NCBI RefSeq assembly: GCF_003260125.1 | Contig: NZ_QHKO01000001.1 | Span: 948,914-1,012,913 of the forward strand | Reading direction: 5' to 3' | DNA from: Lujinxingia litoralis | GTDB lineage: Bacteria > Myxococcota_A > Bradymonadia > Bradymonadales > Bradymonadaceae | DNA: 64,000 bases | Shown here: positions 1 to 7,707 of the stretch, in pieces | Layout: the number at the start of each line of letters is the position of its first letter | Numbering within the stretch: position 1 is the stretch's first letter | The notes under the pieces: generated by a model | Database searches by the model: none | Seen by the model: only the letters and a program-made list of their open reading frames with translations | Told to the model about the DNA's origin: nothing | Position numbers and translations under genes: made by a program

Positions 1-615
1 GTTGGGCAGCCCCAGCCCGCTCTGCCCCACGCTCACCGCGTACACGCTCGGGTTGGCCGGGTCGGGCATGATGCGCATGCGGACCAGGTGCTGATAGGGC
101 AGCTCGGCCATCAACGAGGCAACCTCGGCATGCGAGCCCAGCGCCTGAATGCGCGAGAGGTAAGGGGCAAGCGGCTTAAGCCCCCGCGCCTCGATGCTCT
201 CGGCGTCCATCCAGCTGGCGTAGAGCTCACCGATCAGCCGGGTGTTGCTCCCCGGCTCGCCGCCGGCGCGGGCCGCGGCGACAATGATCTGGTTGACCTT
301 TTCTTCGGCCTCCAGGCTGAGCATGTCGAAGACGCCGTAGCGGGAGCGGTCCGCCGGAATCTCGGTGCTCTCTTGCCAGGCGCCGCTGGCGTACGCGTAA
401 AAGTCATCGCCCGGCGCCACCCCGGCGCCCATCCCCTCGGCATCGAAGCCAAAGCTCCCAAAACGCGGCTTGCCAGTGACCTCGGCCCCGGCCTCCGAGA
501 CGACCTCCACCCCGAGTTCGGGCGCTTCGTCACTCGCGCTCCCCTTCGGCGACGCACAGGCCGCCAGCAATGAGAGCCCCGCGCCCGCCACACATAGTTT
601 CCTGCTCAATCGCAT
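1..615 (-). CDS. M13-family zinc metallopeptidase lipoprotein (neprilysin/PepO-like), partial
   Basis: Only the N-terminal 205 codons lie in the window; the reading frame runs off the left edge without a stop. The start at 615 opens a lipoprotein signal peptide with lipobox LAAC near residue 20. Then comes a stretch typical of the M13 N-terminal domain (GDDFYAYASGAWQ, then IPADRSRYGVFDML and an LYASWMD motif). M13 enzymes are cell-envelope metallopeptidases that cleave small peptides. The catalytic HExxH and GExxxD motifs would lie beyond the edge and cannot be checked. The gene diverges from the exporter at 912. Confidence 0.85.
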   Translation of the reverse strand, partial: MRLSRKLCVAGAGLSLLAACASPKGSASDEAPELGVEVVSEAGAEVTGKPRFGSFGFDAEGMGAGVAPGDDFYAYASGAWQESTEIPADRSRYGVFDMLSLEAEEKVNQIIVAAARAGGEPGSNTRLIGELYASWMDAESIEARGLKPLAPYLSRIQALGSHAEVASLMAELPYQHLVRMRIMPDPANPSVYAVSVGQSGLGLPN

Positions 616-911
616 TCCCTGTCTCCAAAGTCTCGCGCCCGCTGGCGCATCTCATCCGCGGAGCGCCCGGCCCGACCGCCGGCGCACCCCCTTTGCAAAC
701 TCCCCACCTGCTTAACCCCCCGGGGCCCCTGCCGGCAATCGGCCGGAACCCACCACCTGAGATCCCCCCTGCACAGCGACACCTGAATTATGTATACTCA
801 CCGCCCTTTTCTCGCACGCCCCGCCCTCGTTTTCACGGGAAGCCGCGGCGCCCTTCGCTCGTGTTGTCCCCCCGCGACAACCTCTGACTCGTCTTCCAAC
901 CCTGGGCCTCT

Positions 912-1694
912 ATGTCTGTCGGGCTAGGCATCCTTCTTGTGTTCATCGCCCTCATCGGCGGGGTGTGCATCACCACCATCGGACCGGGCGGGATCTTTGT
1001 AACGATCGCGCTCTTTCTGCTCCTTAACCTCGACCCGGCCACCGTGGCCGGCACCGCCAGCCTGACCTTTGTCGGCACCGGCCTCCTGGGCAGCTACGCC
1101 TACCTGCGCTCCGGCCAGCTCGCGCCCCCCACCGCCCGCACCAGCGCGCTGATCCTGAGCCTGACCAGCGTGCTGGGCGCGTTTGCCGGCGCCCGGCTCA
1201 ACACCGTGCTCGACGCCGACCTCTTCGGCCTCCTGCTCGGCGCCTTCGTACTGCTGACCGGCGTCCTGATCCTGTGGCGTGAACGAGGCAACGCCGCCGC
1301 GCCAGGGGCAGACTTTGAGCTCGGCTCGCCAACGGGCCGCCTGGCCATGGCCGGGCTCGGCCTGGCGGTGGGGCTTCCCGGCGGCCTCCTCGGCGTGGGC
1401 GGGCCGGTGCTGGCCGTCCCCCTGATGGTGGTCCTGGGGGTGCCGATGCTCCTGGCGGTGGCCCTGGCCCAGGTCCAGTCGATCTTCATCGCCGCCTTCG
1501 CCGCGCTGGGCTTCGCGCTCCAGGGCGCCATCGACCTTTCCCTGGCCCTTTTGGTGGGCGTCCCCCTGCTGATCGGCACGGCCGCCGGCTGGGTCATCGC
1601 CCGGCGCATCCAGCCCGAACGCCTCAAGCTCGGCCTGGCCTTCGTGCTCCTGGGCCTCGGACTCTACATGCTCTCGGGCGCCGGCAGCGCCTGA
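912..1694 (+). CDS. Sulfite exporter TauE/SafE family membrane protein
   Basis: 260 residues, almost entirely hydrophobic, with about eight predicted membrane segments in two halves (roughly 1-125 and 145-260). Each half starts with a Gly/Pro-rich segment (TIGPGGIFV near 24 and GGLLGVGGPVLAVPL near 155), the hallmark of the TauE/SafE fold. Members export sulfite, sulfoacetate or other organosulfur anions across the inner membrane; the substrate cannot be told here. The gene stands alone, 129 bp before an Nramp-type transporter in the same direction. No clear Shine-Dalgarno sequence is visible, so the start rests on the fit of the first membrane segment. Confidence 0.88.
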   Translation: MSVGLGILLVFIALIGGVCITTIGPGGIFVTIALFLLLNLDPATVAGTASLTFVGTGLLGSYAYLRSGQLAPPTARTSALILSLTSVLGAFAGARLNTVLDADLFGLLLGAFVLLTGVLILWRERGNAAAPGADFELGSPTGRLAMAGLGLAVGLPGGLLGVGGPVLAVPLMVVLGVPMLLAVALAQVQSIFIAAFAALGFALQGAIDLSLALLVGVPLLIGTAAGWVIARRIQPERLKLGLAFVLLGLGLYMLSGAGSA

Positions 1695-1722
1695 GCCCTG
1701 GCCCTGGCCAGCGTCCCTTTTC

Positions 1723-1753
1723 CTTATCGCGCCGGCCGCTTATCGCGCCCGGC
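1723..1753. repeat. Short direct repeat upstream of the Nramp-like gene
   Basis: Two near-identical 14-15 base copies (CTTATCGCGCCGGC and CTTATCGCGCCCGGC) lie 2 bases apart, about 70-100 bp before the start at 1824. A 16-bp repeat period could place two protein-binding sites in the leader, but no function can be assigned. Confidence 0.4.
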
Positions 1754-1823
1754 ACTTCTCCCCCAGACACGCGCGTGGAGCTCGGCTGAAGGCCGGCTCA
1801 CCTGCCTTGCCTCTTGAGGTTCT

Positions 1824-3080
1824 ATGTCCGAACAGCAGTCCCTATGGCATCGCTTCTTCGAAAAATACGGCCTGAGCTTTGTGATGGTCGCCAGCTACTT
1901 CGGTAGCGGCTCCATCTACATCGCCAGCCAGGCCGGTGTAGAATACGGCTACGCCCTGATCTGGGCCGTGGTCGGCGCAGTTCTCCTGGGTTTTATGGCC
2001 CAGGACATGAGCGCCCGCCTGGGCATCTTTGGCGACACCCTGATGGGCTTCATCCGCAAGAAAATCGGCAAAGGCCCGGCCCTGCTCCTGGCCCTCTTTT
2101 TGTCGCTGGGCTGCATCGCCTGGACCGTGGCCCTGACCGCGGCGGTGGGCATGTCCTTTGAGATTTTGAGCGGCCAGGCCCTCTCCTGGCAGCCGGTAGC
2201 CGTCGTCACCGGACTGGTGGCAATCCTCACCGGAGTGCTCAAGTACGAGCGGGTCGAGACCTTTGTCACCGCCATGATGTTCGTGCTCCTGGTGCTCTAC
2301 GTGGTGGTGGCCGGCGCCAGCGGCCCGGCCCCGGCCGAGATGGCCGCGGGCTTTCTCCCCACGCTGCCCGACTCCGGCGCCATGCTCCTGGGCGCGGCTA
2401 TCCTGGGTACCACCGCCCTGTGGCCGAACTTCTTTCTGGAATCGATCCTGGTCAAAAAGAAGGGCTGGACCCGCGACGAAGACCTCTCGGAGGTGCGCCA
2501 CGACCTGGCCTTTGGCTACATCGTCGGCGGGCTGATCACCGTGTGCATCATCGTGGTCTCGGCCGCCGTGCTGCGCCCGGCCGGCTACACCGAACTCACC
2601 TCCTTTATCACGCCCGGCCAGGCCCTGGCCGAGGTCCTCGGCGAGTGGGCCATGGTGGTCTTTTTGATCGGCGTGATCTGTGCGGCGTTTAACAGCATCG
2701 TCCCCATCATGTGGACCGTCCCCTACATGATCCTCGAAGCCCTCGACGCCCCCCAAAAAGAGCAGGACACCCGGGCTTTTCGCGCCATCTACGCCGGCGC
2801 CATCCTCATCGGCATGAGCTCCCCGCTGGTCTCGGCCGTCACCGGCCTGACCATCGTGCAGATGGTCACCCTCTTCCCGGCCATCAACGGCGTCTTCGGT
2901 TTGCCGATCACCGCGGCCTTTTTGTTCTGGGCGGTCAACGACAAAAAGACCATGGGCCACCGGGTCAACGACTGGAAGCTCAACGCCATCAACGTGGTGC
3001 TGGTGCTCTTTGCCACCTACGTGGCGCTGAGTTCGGCCCGCGGCGTGATCCGGGCGATCTTCGGCGACATGATGGGCTAA
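1824..3080 (+). CDS. Nramp-fold (divalent-metal-transporter-like) membrane protein, non-canonical metal site
   Basis: 418 residues with about 11 hydrophobic segments. The first helix (ASYFGSGSIYIASQAG) lines up with the Nramp TM1 motif, and the TM6 region (GTTALWPNFFLES) lines up with the canonical GATVMPHNLYLHS. In classical Nramp proteins the Asp and Asn of DPGN and the Met of MPH bind Mn or Fe. Here those positions are Gly, Ser and Leu. The fold is therefore supported, but Mn/Fe transport is not. It may carry another ion or be a divergent subfamily. A rho-independent terminator follows at 3104. Confidence 0.75.
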   Translation: MSEQQSLWHRFFEKYGLSFVMVASYFGSGSIYIASQAGVEYGYALIWAVVGAVLLGFMAQDMSARLGIFGDTLMGFIRKKIGKGPALLLALFLSLGCIAWTVALTAAVGMSFEILSGQALSWQPVAVVTGLVAILTGVLKYERVETFVTAMMFVLLVLYVVVAGASGPAPAEMAAGFLPTLPDSGAMLLGAAILGTTALWPNFFLESILVKKKGWTRDEDLSEVRHDLAFGYIVGGLITVCIIVVSAAVLRPAGYTELTSFITPGQALAEVLGEWAMVVFLIGVICAAFNSIVPIMWTVPYMILEALDAPQKEQDTRAFRAIYAGAILIGMSSPLVSAVTGLTIVQMVTLFPAINGVFGLPITAAFLFWAVNDKKTMGHRVNDWKLNAINVVLVLFATYVALSSARGVIRAIFGDMMG

Positions 3081-3103
3081 CCTCCCCTCAAGGCTCGTCC
3101 CGC

Positions 3104-3134
3104 AAGCCCCGCCCCCCCGGCCGGGGCTTTTTTT
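3104..3134 (+). terminator. Rho-independent terminator after the Nramp-like gene
   Basis: AAGCCCCG pairs with CGGGGCTT and is followed by a run of seven T; it lies 24 bp after the stop at 3080. Confidence 0.75.
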
Positions 3135-3244
3135 GTGCCGCGCCCCTCTCCCGGGCCCGCACCTCGGCCTTGCGTCCCGGCGCGCCCCCCGGGATCATCG
3201 CCCGGCCCAACGCCCCCCCTTTCTCATCCTTTCCGGGAGTCCCC

Positions 3245-3733
3245 ATGGCCGATTTAAGCCGCCGCGACGTCATCTTCCTTATCCGCGATCACTCCGGGGA
3301 GTTTCCTGACGGCGGCCGCCGCCTCCTGCGCCTGGCCGGCGTCGACTTAAGCGGCGTCGATCTCTCTCGCCTGGACTTAAGCTGCGTCGACTTCTCCCGG
3401 GCCGACCTCACCCACACCCTTTTAGTCGACGCCGACCTGAGCCACTGCCGCTTTGGCGCCGCGCAACTCCGGGGCGCCAACCTGCGCGGCGCAAACTGCT
3501 CCTTTGCACACTTCGAAGAGGCCGACCTCCAGGAGGTCATCGCCATCGACGCGTGCTTCGACGGCGCGCGCCTGATTCACTGCGACCTGCGCCAGGCCGA
3601 CTTCAGCCGCGTCTCGCTGACCTTCACCCGGCACCTCGGCCTGGCCCTGGAGGGCACCCGCCTCAAAGAGGTCAAAGAGGCCTTTGAAGCCTGCGGGGTC
3701 GACTCCCTCGAAGAGGCCCACTCCCCCTATTAA
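3245..3733 (+). CDS. Pentapeptide-repeat protein
   Basis: 162 residues. From about residue 30 to 120 the sequence follows the A(D/N)Lxx pentapeptide pattern (VDLSG, VDLSR, LDLSC, VDFSR, ADLTH, then ANLRG, ADLQE, CDLRQ, ADFSR). This predicts a right-handed quadrilateral beta-helix. Some family members mimic DNA and protect gyrase (Qnr, MfpA), but most have no known role. The N-terminal 25 residues (RRDVIFLIRDH) form a short helix outside the repeats. The ATG at 3245 was chosen because the repeats begin soon after it; the frame is open further upstream but reads across the preceding gene and terminator. Confidence 0.85.
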   Translation: MADLSRRDVIFLIRDHSGEFPDGGRRLLRLAGVDLSGVDLSRLDLSCVDFSRADLTHTLLVDADLSHCRFGAAQLRGANLRGANCSFAHFEEADLQEVIAIDACFDGARLIHCDLRQADFSRVSLTFTRHLGLALEGTRLKEVKEAFEACGVDSLEEAHSPY

Positions 3734-3831
3734 AACCATGCATCATCCATATGAACCACATCTATGAAATGAATCTCGCCGCGCACCGGTTTCGCCCCAC
3801 GTGTGTGGAATAACCCCCTTAGAGAACGCTC

Positions 3832-5436
3832 ATGACGCCTGAAGACGCCCTGCAACGCGCCAAAGACTACCTGGATGAAGCCACCGAAAACCTGACCTTT
3901 GAGGCCTTTGACTGGGCCTTTGAGGAGCTCTGGCACGGGGTAGGCTGGCTGCTCAACGCCCTGGCTCCGGAGCCCCGGAACGCCATCGGCACCGGAGAAA
4001 AGGGCGAACTCCCGGTGCCGGGCTCGCTGCACGCGTTGCGCCGCTCCCTGCGCCTGAGCGCGGACCAGGCCCGGGTAGTCGATGCGCTGGAAGCCTGGCG
4101 AGCGACGCTCGCGCCCGCTGATCAGCCCCCGGGCGACGCGGTCGCTCGCCAGCTCTTCGACGCCTGGGATCTTTACAACCACGGCAGTAAGCGCCTCCAG
4201 ATCGTCGACGAAAGGCTCGAGGGCCGCCTGGTCCTCACCGAACCCTCTCCCGGTACCCTGGGCAGCCCGGTGGTCGCCCGGCGCACCGCGCTCAAGCTCC
4301 TGGCCGCCGGGAGCCTCTTCCCGCTGGCGGCCTGCCAGAAGATCGAGCGCGATAACCGCCCGGCCCCGGCCCGGGCCAGCGCCCCGGCTCCCACCGAAGC
4401 CGCCGCGGCGGCGCTGCCGGCCGCCCCGATCAAGGCGGTGACCCCGATCGCCACCATGAACTGGCCCACCTCCGACCCCTTTCTCTTCTGCGCCCATCAC
4501 CGCGACGACTACCCCGCCAGCGATGGCACCATGGCGCCCGACGCCTCGCTGGCCGGACGCCACCTGGGCCGGGACTTCGCCGAGCATCAGCCCTGGCGCA
4601 TGTACCACGGGCGCCGGGTGCCGGGCTTTCCTCGCCATCCCCACCGCGGCTTCGAAACCGTCACCGTGGTGCGTTCGGGCTACCTCGATCACACCGACTC
4701 CATGGGCGCCGCCGCCCGCTACGGCGGGGGCGACGTGCAGTGGCTCACCGCCGGCGCCGGCATTCAGCACTCCGAGATGTTCCCGCTCCTGCGCGACGAC
4801 GCCCCCAACCCCCTGGAACTCTTCCAGATCTGGCTGAACCTGCCCCGCGCCGACAAAATGGTCGACCCGCACTTCACCATGCTCTGGAACGAAGCAATCC
4901 CCCGGGTCGTGGAGACCGACGCCCACGGGCGCATCGTGGAGCTGACCCTGGCCGCCGGCGCCTACCAGGGCCAGCGCCCCCCCGCACCGCCCCCGGCCTC
5001 CTGGGCCTCCCGGGCAGAGAGCGACGTGGCCATCTGGTCGATTCGCCTGGAGGCCGGCGCCCGCATTGAGCTGCCGCCGGTCCGCCCCGGCACCCTGCGC
5101 TCGCTCTACGTGCACACCGGCCAGGGCGTCAAAGTCGCCTCCCGCGCCATCGCCAATAAGCGGCGCGTGGAGTTCGACCACCCCGGCCCCATCGTCCTGG
5201 AGGGTGGCCCGGCCGAAGCCGAAGTGCTCCTGCTGCAGGGCGCGCCCATCGGCGAACCGGTGGCCAAACGCGGCCCCTTTGTCATGAACACCCAGCAGGA
5301 GATCCGCCAGGCTTACCTCGACTACCAGAGCACCGGCTTCGGAGGCTGGAACTTTAGCGACAACGGCCCGGTCCACCCCGGCGATCAGGGCCGCTTTGCC
5401 CGCTATGCCGACGGCACCCGCGACGAACCCACCTGA
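3832..5436 (+). CDS. Pirin-family protein with an extra N-terminal domain and internal signal-like segment
   Basis: 534 residues. Residues about 205-500 are pirin: the bicupin metal ligands are present as HPHRGFE and HSEM. Pirins are iron-binding and act as quercetinases or redox-sensing cofactors. The first 145 residues are a soluble helical region of unknown family. Residues 148-168 (VARRTALKLLAAGSLFPLAAC) look like a twin-arginine lipoprotein signal with a LAAC lipobox, but in the middle of the protein. Either the true protein starts internally (GTG at 4270, no good ribosome site), or this is a fusion in which the segment anchors the pirin domain. The frame is open and unbroken throughout. 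Confidence 0.8.
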   Translation: MTPEDALQRAKDYLDEATENLTFEAFDWAFEELWHGVGWLLNALAPEPRNAIGTGEKGELPVPGSLHALRRSLRLSADQARVVDALEAWRATLAPADQPPGDAVARQLFDAWDLYNHGSKRLQIVDERLEGRLVLTEPSPGTLGSPVVARRTALKLLAAGSLFPLAACQKIERDNRPAPARASAPAPTEAAAAALPAAPIKAVTPIATMNWPTSDPFLFCAHHRDDYPASDGTMAPDASLAGRHLGRDFAEHQPWRMYHGRRVPGFPRHPHRGFETVTVVRSGYLDHTDSMGAAARYGGGDVQWLTAGAGIQHSEMFPLLRDDAPNPLELFQIWLNLPRADKMVDPHFTMLWNEAIPRVVETDAHGRIVELTLAAGAYQGQRPPAPPPASWASRAESDVAIWSIRLEAGARIELPPVRPGTLRSLYVHTGQGVKVASRAIANKRRVEFDHPGPIVLEGGPAEAEVLLLQGAPIGEPVAKRGPFVMNTQQEIRQAYLDYQSTGFGGWNFSDNGPVHPGDQGRFARYADGTRDEPT

Positions 5437-5566
5437 ACAAGAAGCCCCCGTCGCGCGCGCTTGTAGGGGCCTTTACTTTCTCGCCACCGGTGGCTATCCC
5501 CCCCGGGTACGCCGGGCGCGCTTATCTTTTCTACGAGACGAGCCGGCTGGCGCCTCGCCACCCTCT

Positions 5567-5625
5567 GGCGCTCAGGACGACCTGAGCGCCTGTCGTTTGA
5601 TTGAGGGACGACCCTCGCCAATCAA
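5567..5625 (+). promoter_or_regulatory. Guanidine-II riboswitch (mini-ykkC)
   Basis: Two consecutive hairpins each end in an ACGA tetraloop, the defining feature of guanidine-II (ACGR loops). Hairpin 1 (5567-5590) is a perfect 10-bp stem, GGCGCTCAGG / CCTGAGCGCC. Hairpin 2 (5597-5625) has GAGGG/CCCTC at the loop, extended by TTGATT/AATCAA with a 3-nt bulge. The pair lies 12 bases before the start of a guanidinium-exporter-type SMR gene. Guanidine binding between the two loops normally frees the downstream ribosome site, so the exporter should be switched on by guanidinium. Confidence 0.92.
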
Positions 5626-5636
5626 GACGAGCGCGT

Positions 5637-5957
5637 ATGACCAGGGCATGGATCGCCCTCATCGTCGCCGGCCTCCTCGAAGTAGGCTGGGCCACAGGGC
5701 TCAAAGAAAGCAACGGCTTCACTCGCCCCATCCCCTCCATCCTCACTGTGATCGCCATGGGCGCGAGCTTCTATCTGCTCTCCCAGGCCATGAAGGTGCT
5801 CCCGGCCAGCTCGGCCTACGGCATCTGGGTCGGCATCGGCGCGGTGGGCACGGCCATCCTCGGGATGCTGGTCTACGGTGACAGCACCTCCCCCCTGCGC
5901 TGGCTCAGCATTGTGCTGGTCGTGCTGGGCCTGGCCGGCCTCAAACTCACCACCTGA
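5637..5957 (+). CDS. gdx: Guanidinium exporter, SMR family (Gdx/SugE)
   Basis: 106 residues and four membrane helices, the usual SMR size. The key Glu of TM1 is in AGLLEVGWATGLK (about residue 14). The GLK in TM1 and the IGAVGTAI stretch of TM3 match the Gdx/SugE branch rather than the multidrug EmrE branch. Gdx proteins are dual-topology homodimers that exchange guanidinium for protons. The start at 5637 follows the riboswitch directly; the frame also stays open upstream through the second hairpin, but starting there would disrupt the control element. The riboswitch supports the assignment independently. Confidence 0.92.
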   Translation: MTRAWIALIVAGLLEVGWATGLKESNGFTRPIPSILTVIAMGASFYLLSQAMKVLPASSAYGIWVGIGAVGTAILGMLVYGDSTSPLRWLSIVLVVLGLAGLKLTT

Positions 5958-5959
5958 AA

Positions 5960-5990
5960 GCCCCGGGGCCCGCGTGCGGGCCCCGGCTCT
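5960..5990. terminator. Strong GC hairpin after gdx
   Basis: An 11-bp perfect stem (CCGGGGCCCGC / GCGGGCCCCGG) with a 2-nt loop just after the gdx stop. There is no T tract, so termination is possible but not assured. Confidence 0.45.
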
Positions 5991-6118
5991 CAAAAGTAGG
6001 TGGCCAGCCCCAGCTGCACGAGCATGCCCCGCTCCGGCGAGTTGCCCACCAGGTCGGTCATCCACTCCAGCCCGTAGTTCAGCCGGAACACCGTCTCTTT
6101 CCCCGAGACGTCGACGCC
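5990..6118 (-). pseudogene. C-terminal remnant of an outer-membrane beta-barrel protein
   Basis: The last 40 or so codons before the stop at 5990 read as amphipathic strands ending in Phe (TVFRLNYGLEWMTD then MLVQLGLATYF). This is the pattern of an outer-membrane barrel with a BAM-recognised C-terminal aromatic residue. Beyond about 6118 the frame loses this character, and the opposite strand starts a different gene fragment. No start codon or signal peptide belongs to it. It is read as a 5'-truncated gene. Confidence 0.5.
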
Positions 6119-6119
6119 C

Positions 6120-6464
6120 CCCTTTGTCGCCGTCTGGGATGAGGAAACCCGCGCCGAGAGCCATTCCCAAGACACCTGGCCCGACCTGATCGCCGCCCCC
6201 CCACCGAGTGGTCCACCACCGCCGCTCTCACCGCGCTGGCAGGGCGACGCCCTGGTCTTCGTGGCCATTGACCTACAGCACTCGGTGGGCGCGCCCTTCG
6301 CCATAGAGGTCGACCTCCACCCCCTCAGCCTCAAAGCCCCTCCCGACCTCACAGAGATGGCCACCTCAGAGCTCATCAGCGACACCGGGGGCTATTTTGG
6401 TCGCGCCGAAGCCTCGCTCCCCCGGGCGATGTCCGAGGACGACCCCATCCGGCGCGACGACTGA
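6120..6464 (+). pseudogene. C-terminal remnant of an unknown soluble protein
   Basis: The frame from about 6120 to the stop at 6464 has protein-like composition (PFVAVWDEETRAE, then ALVFVAIDLQHSVGAPFAIEV). It lacks a plausible start: the only ATG (6261) is in the middle of a beta-strand-like stretch. It begins where the opposite-strand barrel remnant ends, so both genes have lost their 5' ends at one junction. I do not recognise the family. Confidence 0.45.
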
Positions 6465-6467
6465 GCC

Positions 6468-6908
6468 TCAGGGCGCCTGACTCGCCATGCTCTCCAGCTC
6501 CGGCACCCGCGTGGGCTTTCCGTGCGCATCGAGCGCCACCATCACGAACTTGCCCCGGGTGCCCGGCTGCCGATCGCCGCTTAAGAGGTCTTCGGCCACC
6601 AGCGTCACCTCCACCGTCACCGAGGTCCGGCCCGTCTCCACCACCCGGGCCGTCAGCTCCACGAGCTGCCCCTGGCGCACCGGCACATGAAAATCACACC
6701 GCTCGCTGCACGCCGTCACCACCGTGCGCCGCGTGTAGCGCGAGGCCACGATAAACGCGGCCTTATCCATCAGGGCCAGGGCCTGCCCCCCGAAGAGCGT
6801 GCCGTAGTGGTTGGTCTGCTGCGGAAAGACCATCTCAATCAGCTGCACCTCGGTCACAAGGCCGGGCGCGAGGGTCTGCTGGATGGTCGAGTCGTTGGAG
6901 CTGTGCAT
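6468..6908 (-). CDS. Acyl-CoA thioesterase, YciA/hot-dog family
   Basis: 146 residues, one hot-dog domain. The motif NHYGTLFGGQALALMDKAAF (about residues 30-50) is typical of YciA/BACH enzymes and includes the active-site Asn/Asp region; CDFHVPVRQGQLVEL continues the fold. These enzymes hydrolyse acyl-CoA to free acid and CoA in the cytoplasm. The start at 6908 has GAGAGGCAG just upstream. Unexpectedly, the 5' leader carries a cobalamin riboswitch about 140 bases upstream (7048-7421), making this the nearest downstream gene of that element. Confidence 0.88.
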   Translation of the reverse strand: MHSSNDSTIQQTLAPGLVTEVQLIEMVFPQQTNHYGTLFGGQALALMDKAAFIVASRYTRRTVVTACSERCDFHVPVRQGQLVELTARVVETGRTSVTVEVTLVAEDLLSGDRQPGTRGKFVMVALDAHGKPTRVPELESMASQAP

Positions 6909-7047
6909 GGATCTGCCTCTCAAAAGCGTGTGGGGGCCGAAGATGCACAGCAAGCCAGAGCAACCGACGGATGTCGGCGCACGGCGACCTGCCCATCTCC
7001 CGCGAGATTCAAGGTCGATTTCGGGCTCCCTTTTCTCGGGGACTCCC

Positions 7048-7421
7048 GGCGCTGGCAGGTCTTCGGGCTTACGAGCGTGGCGCTCCCATCTCGGGACCAA
7101 CCTCCTACCGGCCACGGCTTCCCACGCCCTTTATCAGGGGGCAGTGCCATTGGTGTGGCTTTCGTTCTCGTCAACGCCCTGAGCAGAAGGTGATGTCGCT
7201 GGATGCGAGATCGAGAGTGCGGCCAGCAAGGCGCAAAACGCAGACGATGCTTTAGCATCATCGAGGCTTTGCAACGCAGCCTGGCAGTGCTCTCGATGTA
7301 GCGGACGCGACATCAACGATAGCTCATGGCGTACTCACCGCTGCGGGGCAGCCCCGGAATCTCACCGGGTTCCCTCTTGGCCTGCACACGCTCCGGGGCG
7401 AACCCTCGACCACCGAGCGCC
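7048..7421 (-). promoter_or_regulatory. Cobalamin (vitamin B12) riboswitch with large insertion
   Basis: Read on the minus strand. Bases about 7337-7376 give the core AGGGAACCCGGTGAGA, TTCCGGGGCTGCCCCGC, AGCGGTGAG, matching the conserved AAGGGAA / GGTGAAAATCC / GCTGCCCCCGCAACTGT section. Nearer the 3' end come CACTGCCCCCTGATAAAGG and GTGGGAAGCC. The element closes with AAGCCCGAAGACCTGCC at 7054-7070. An outer P1 stem is visible (GGCGCT at 7416-7421 with AGCGCC at 7048-7053). At about 374 nt it is much longer than usual, because a 125-bp near-palindrome (7191-7315) sits between the two conserved halves. It should repress downstream expression when adenosyl- or aquocobalamin binds. Confidence 0.9.
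7191..7315. repeat. 125-bp imperfect palindrome inside the cobalamin riboswitch
   Basis: The ends TGATGTCGC and GCGACATCA are perfect inverted repeats. Further inside, ATCGAGAG pairs with CTCTCGAT, GCCAG with CTGGC, and the centre is GATGCT/AGCATC. The two arms, each about 60 bases, form one long interrupted hairpin. It could be a small non-coding palindromic element inserted into the riboswitch or an expanded peripheral arm of it. No second copy was seen in the window. Confidence 0.7.
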
Positions 7422-7707
7422 TGGAGACCTCGCTCCCGACCTTTGCAAAAAGGCCCGGACACCAGCGCGGCCGGAGTATCGGTCGCCCTGCCCTCAACGC
7501 GCAAGGAAAAGCCCCTCTTCCTCCCCAACCACCTCTCTGCCCCTCTGACCTTCTCCCCGGCCCCCCTTTTCTCACGCCACGCTCGCCGGCCCCATCCTGC
7601 CCTCTCATCCCACCGGCGTACCACCGAGGCTGGGCGCGGGTCGTAATGGTCTGCTACCCTGCGCACTCTCCACGTCCACGCTCCGATTCAACGCCGGCGA
7701 TAGCACG

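Noticed and set aside
793..798. A TATACT -10 box before the TauE gene
   Set aside because: No acceptable -35 element lies 16-18 bases upstream, so the promoter is not supported.
3730..5376. A 548-codon open frame on the minus strand opposite the pirin gene
   Set aside because: It mirrors the pirin codon pattern of high-GC DNA (third-position GC), has Gly/His/Asp-rich low-complexity translation and no ribosome site.
7191..7315. A retron or similar structured RNA
   Set aside because: No reverse transcriptase is nearby, and the palindrome lies wholly inside a recognisable cobalamin riboswitch.
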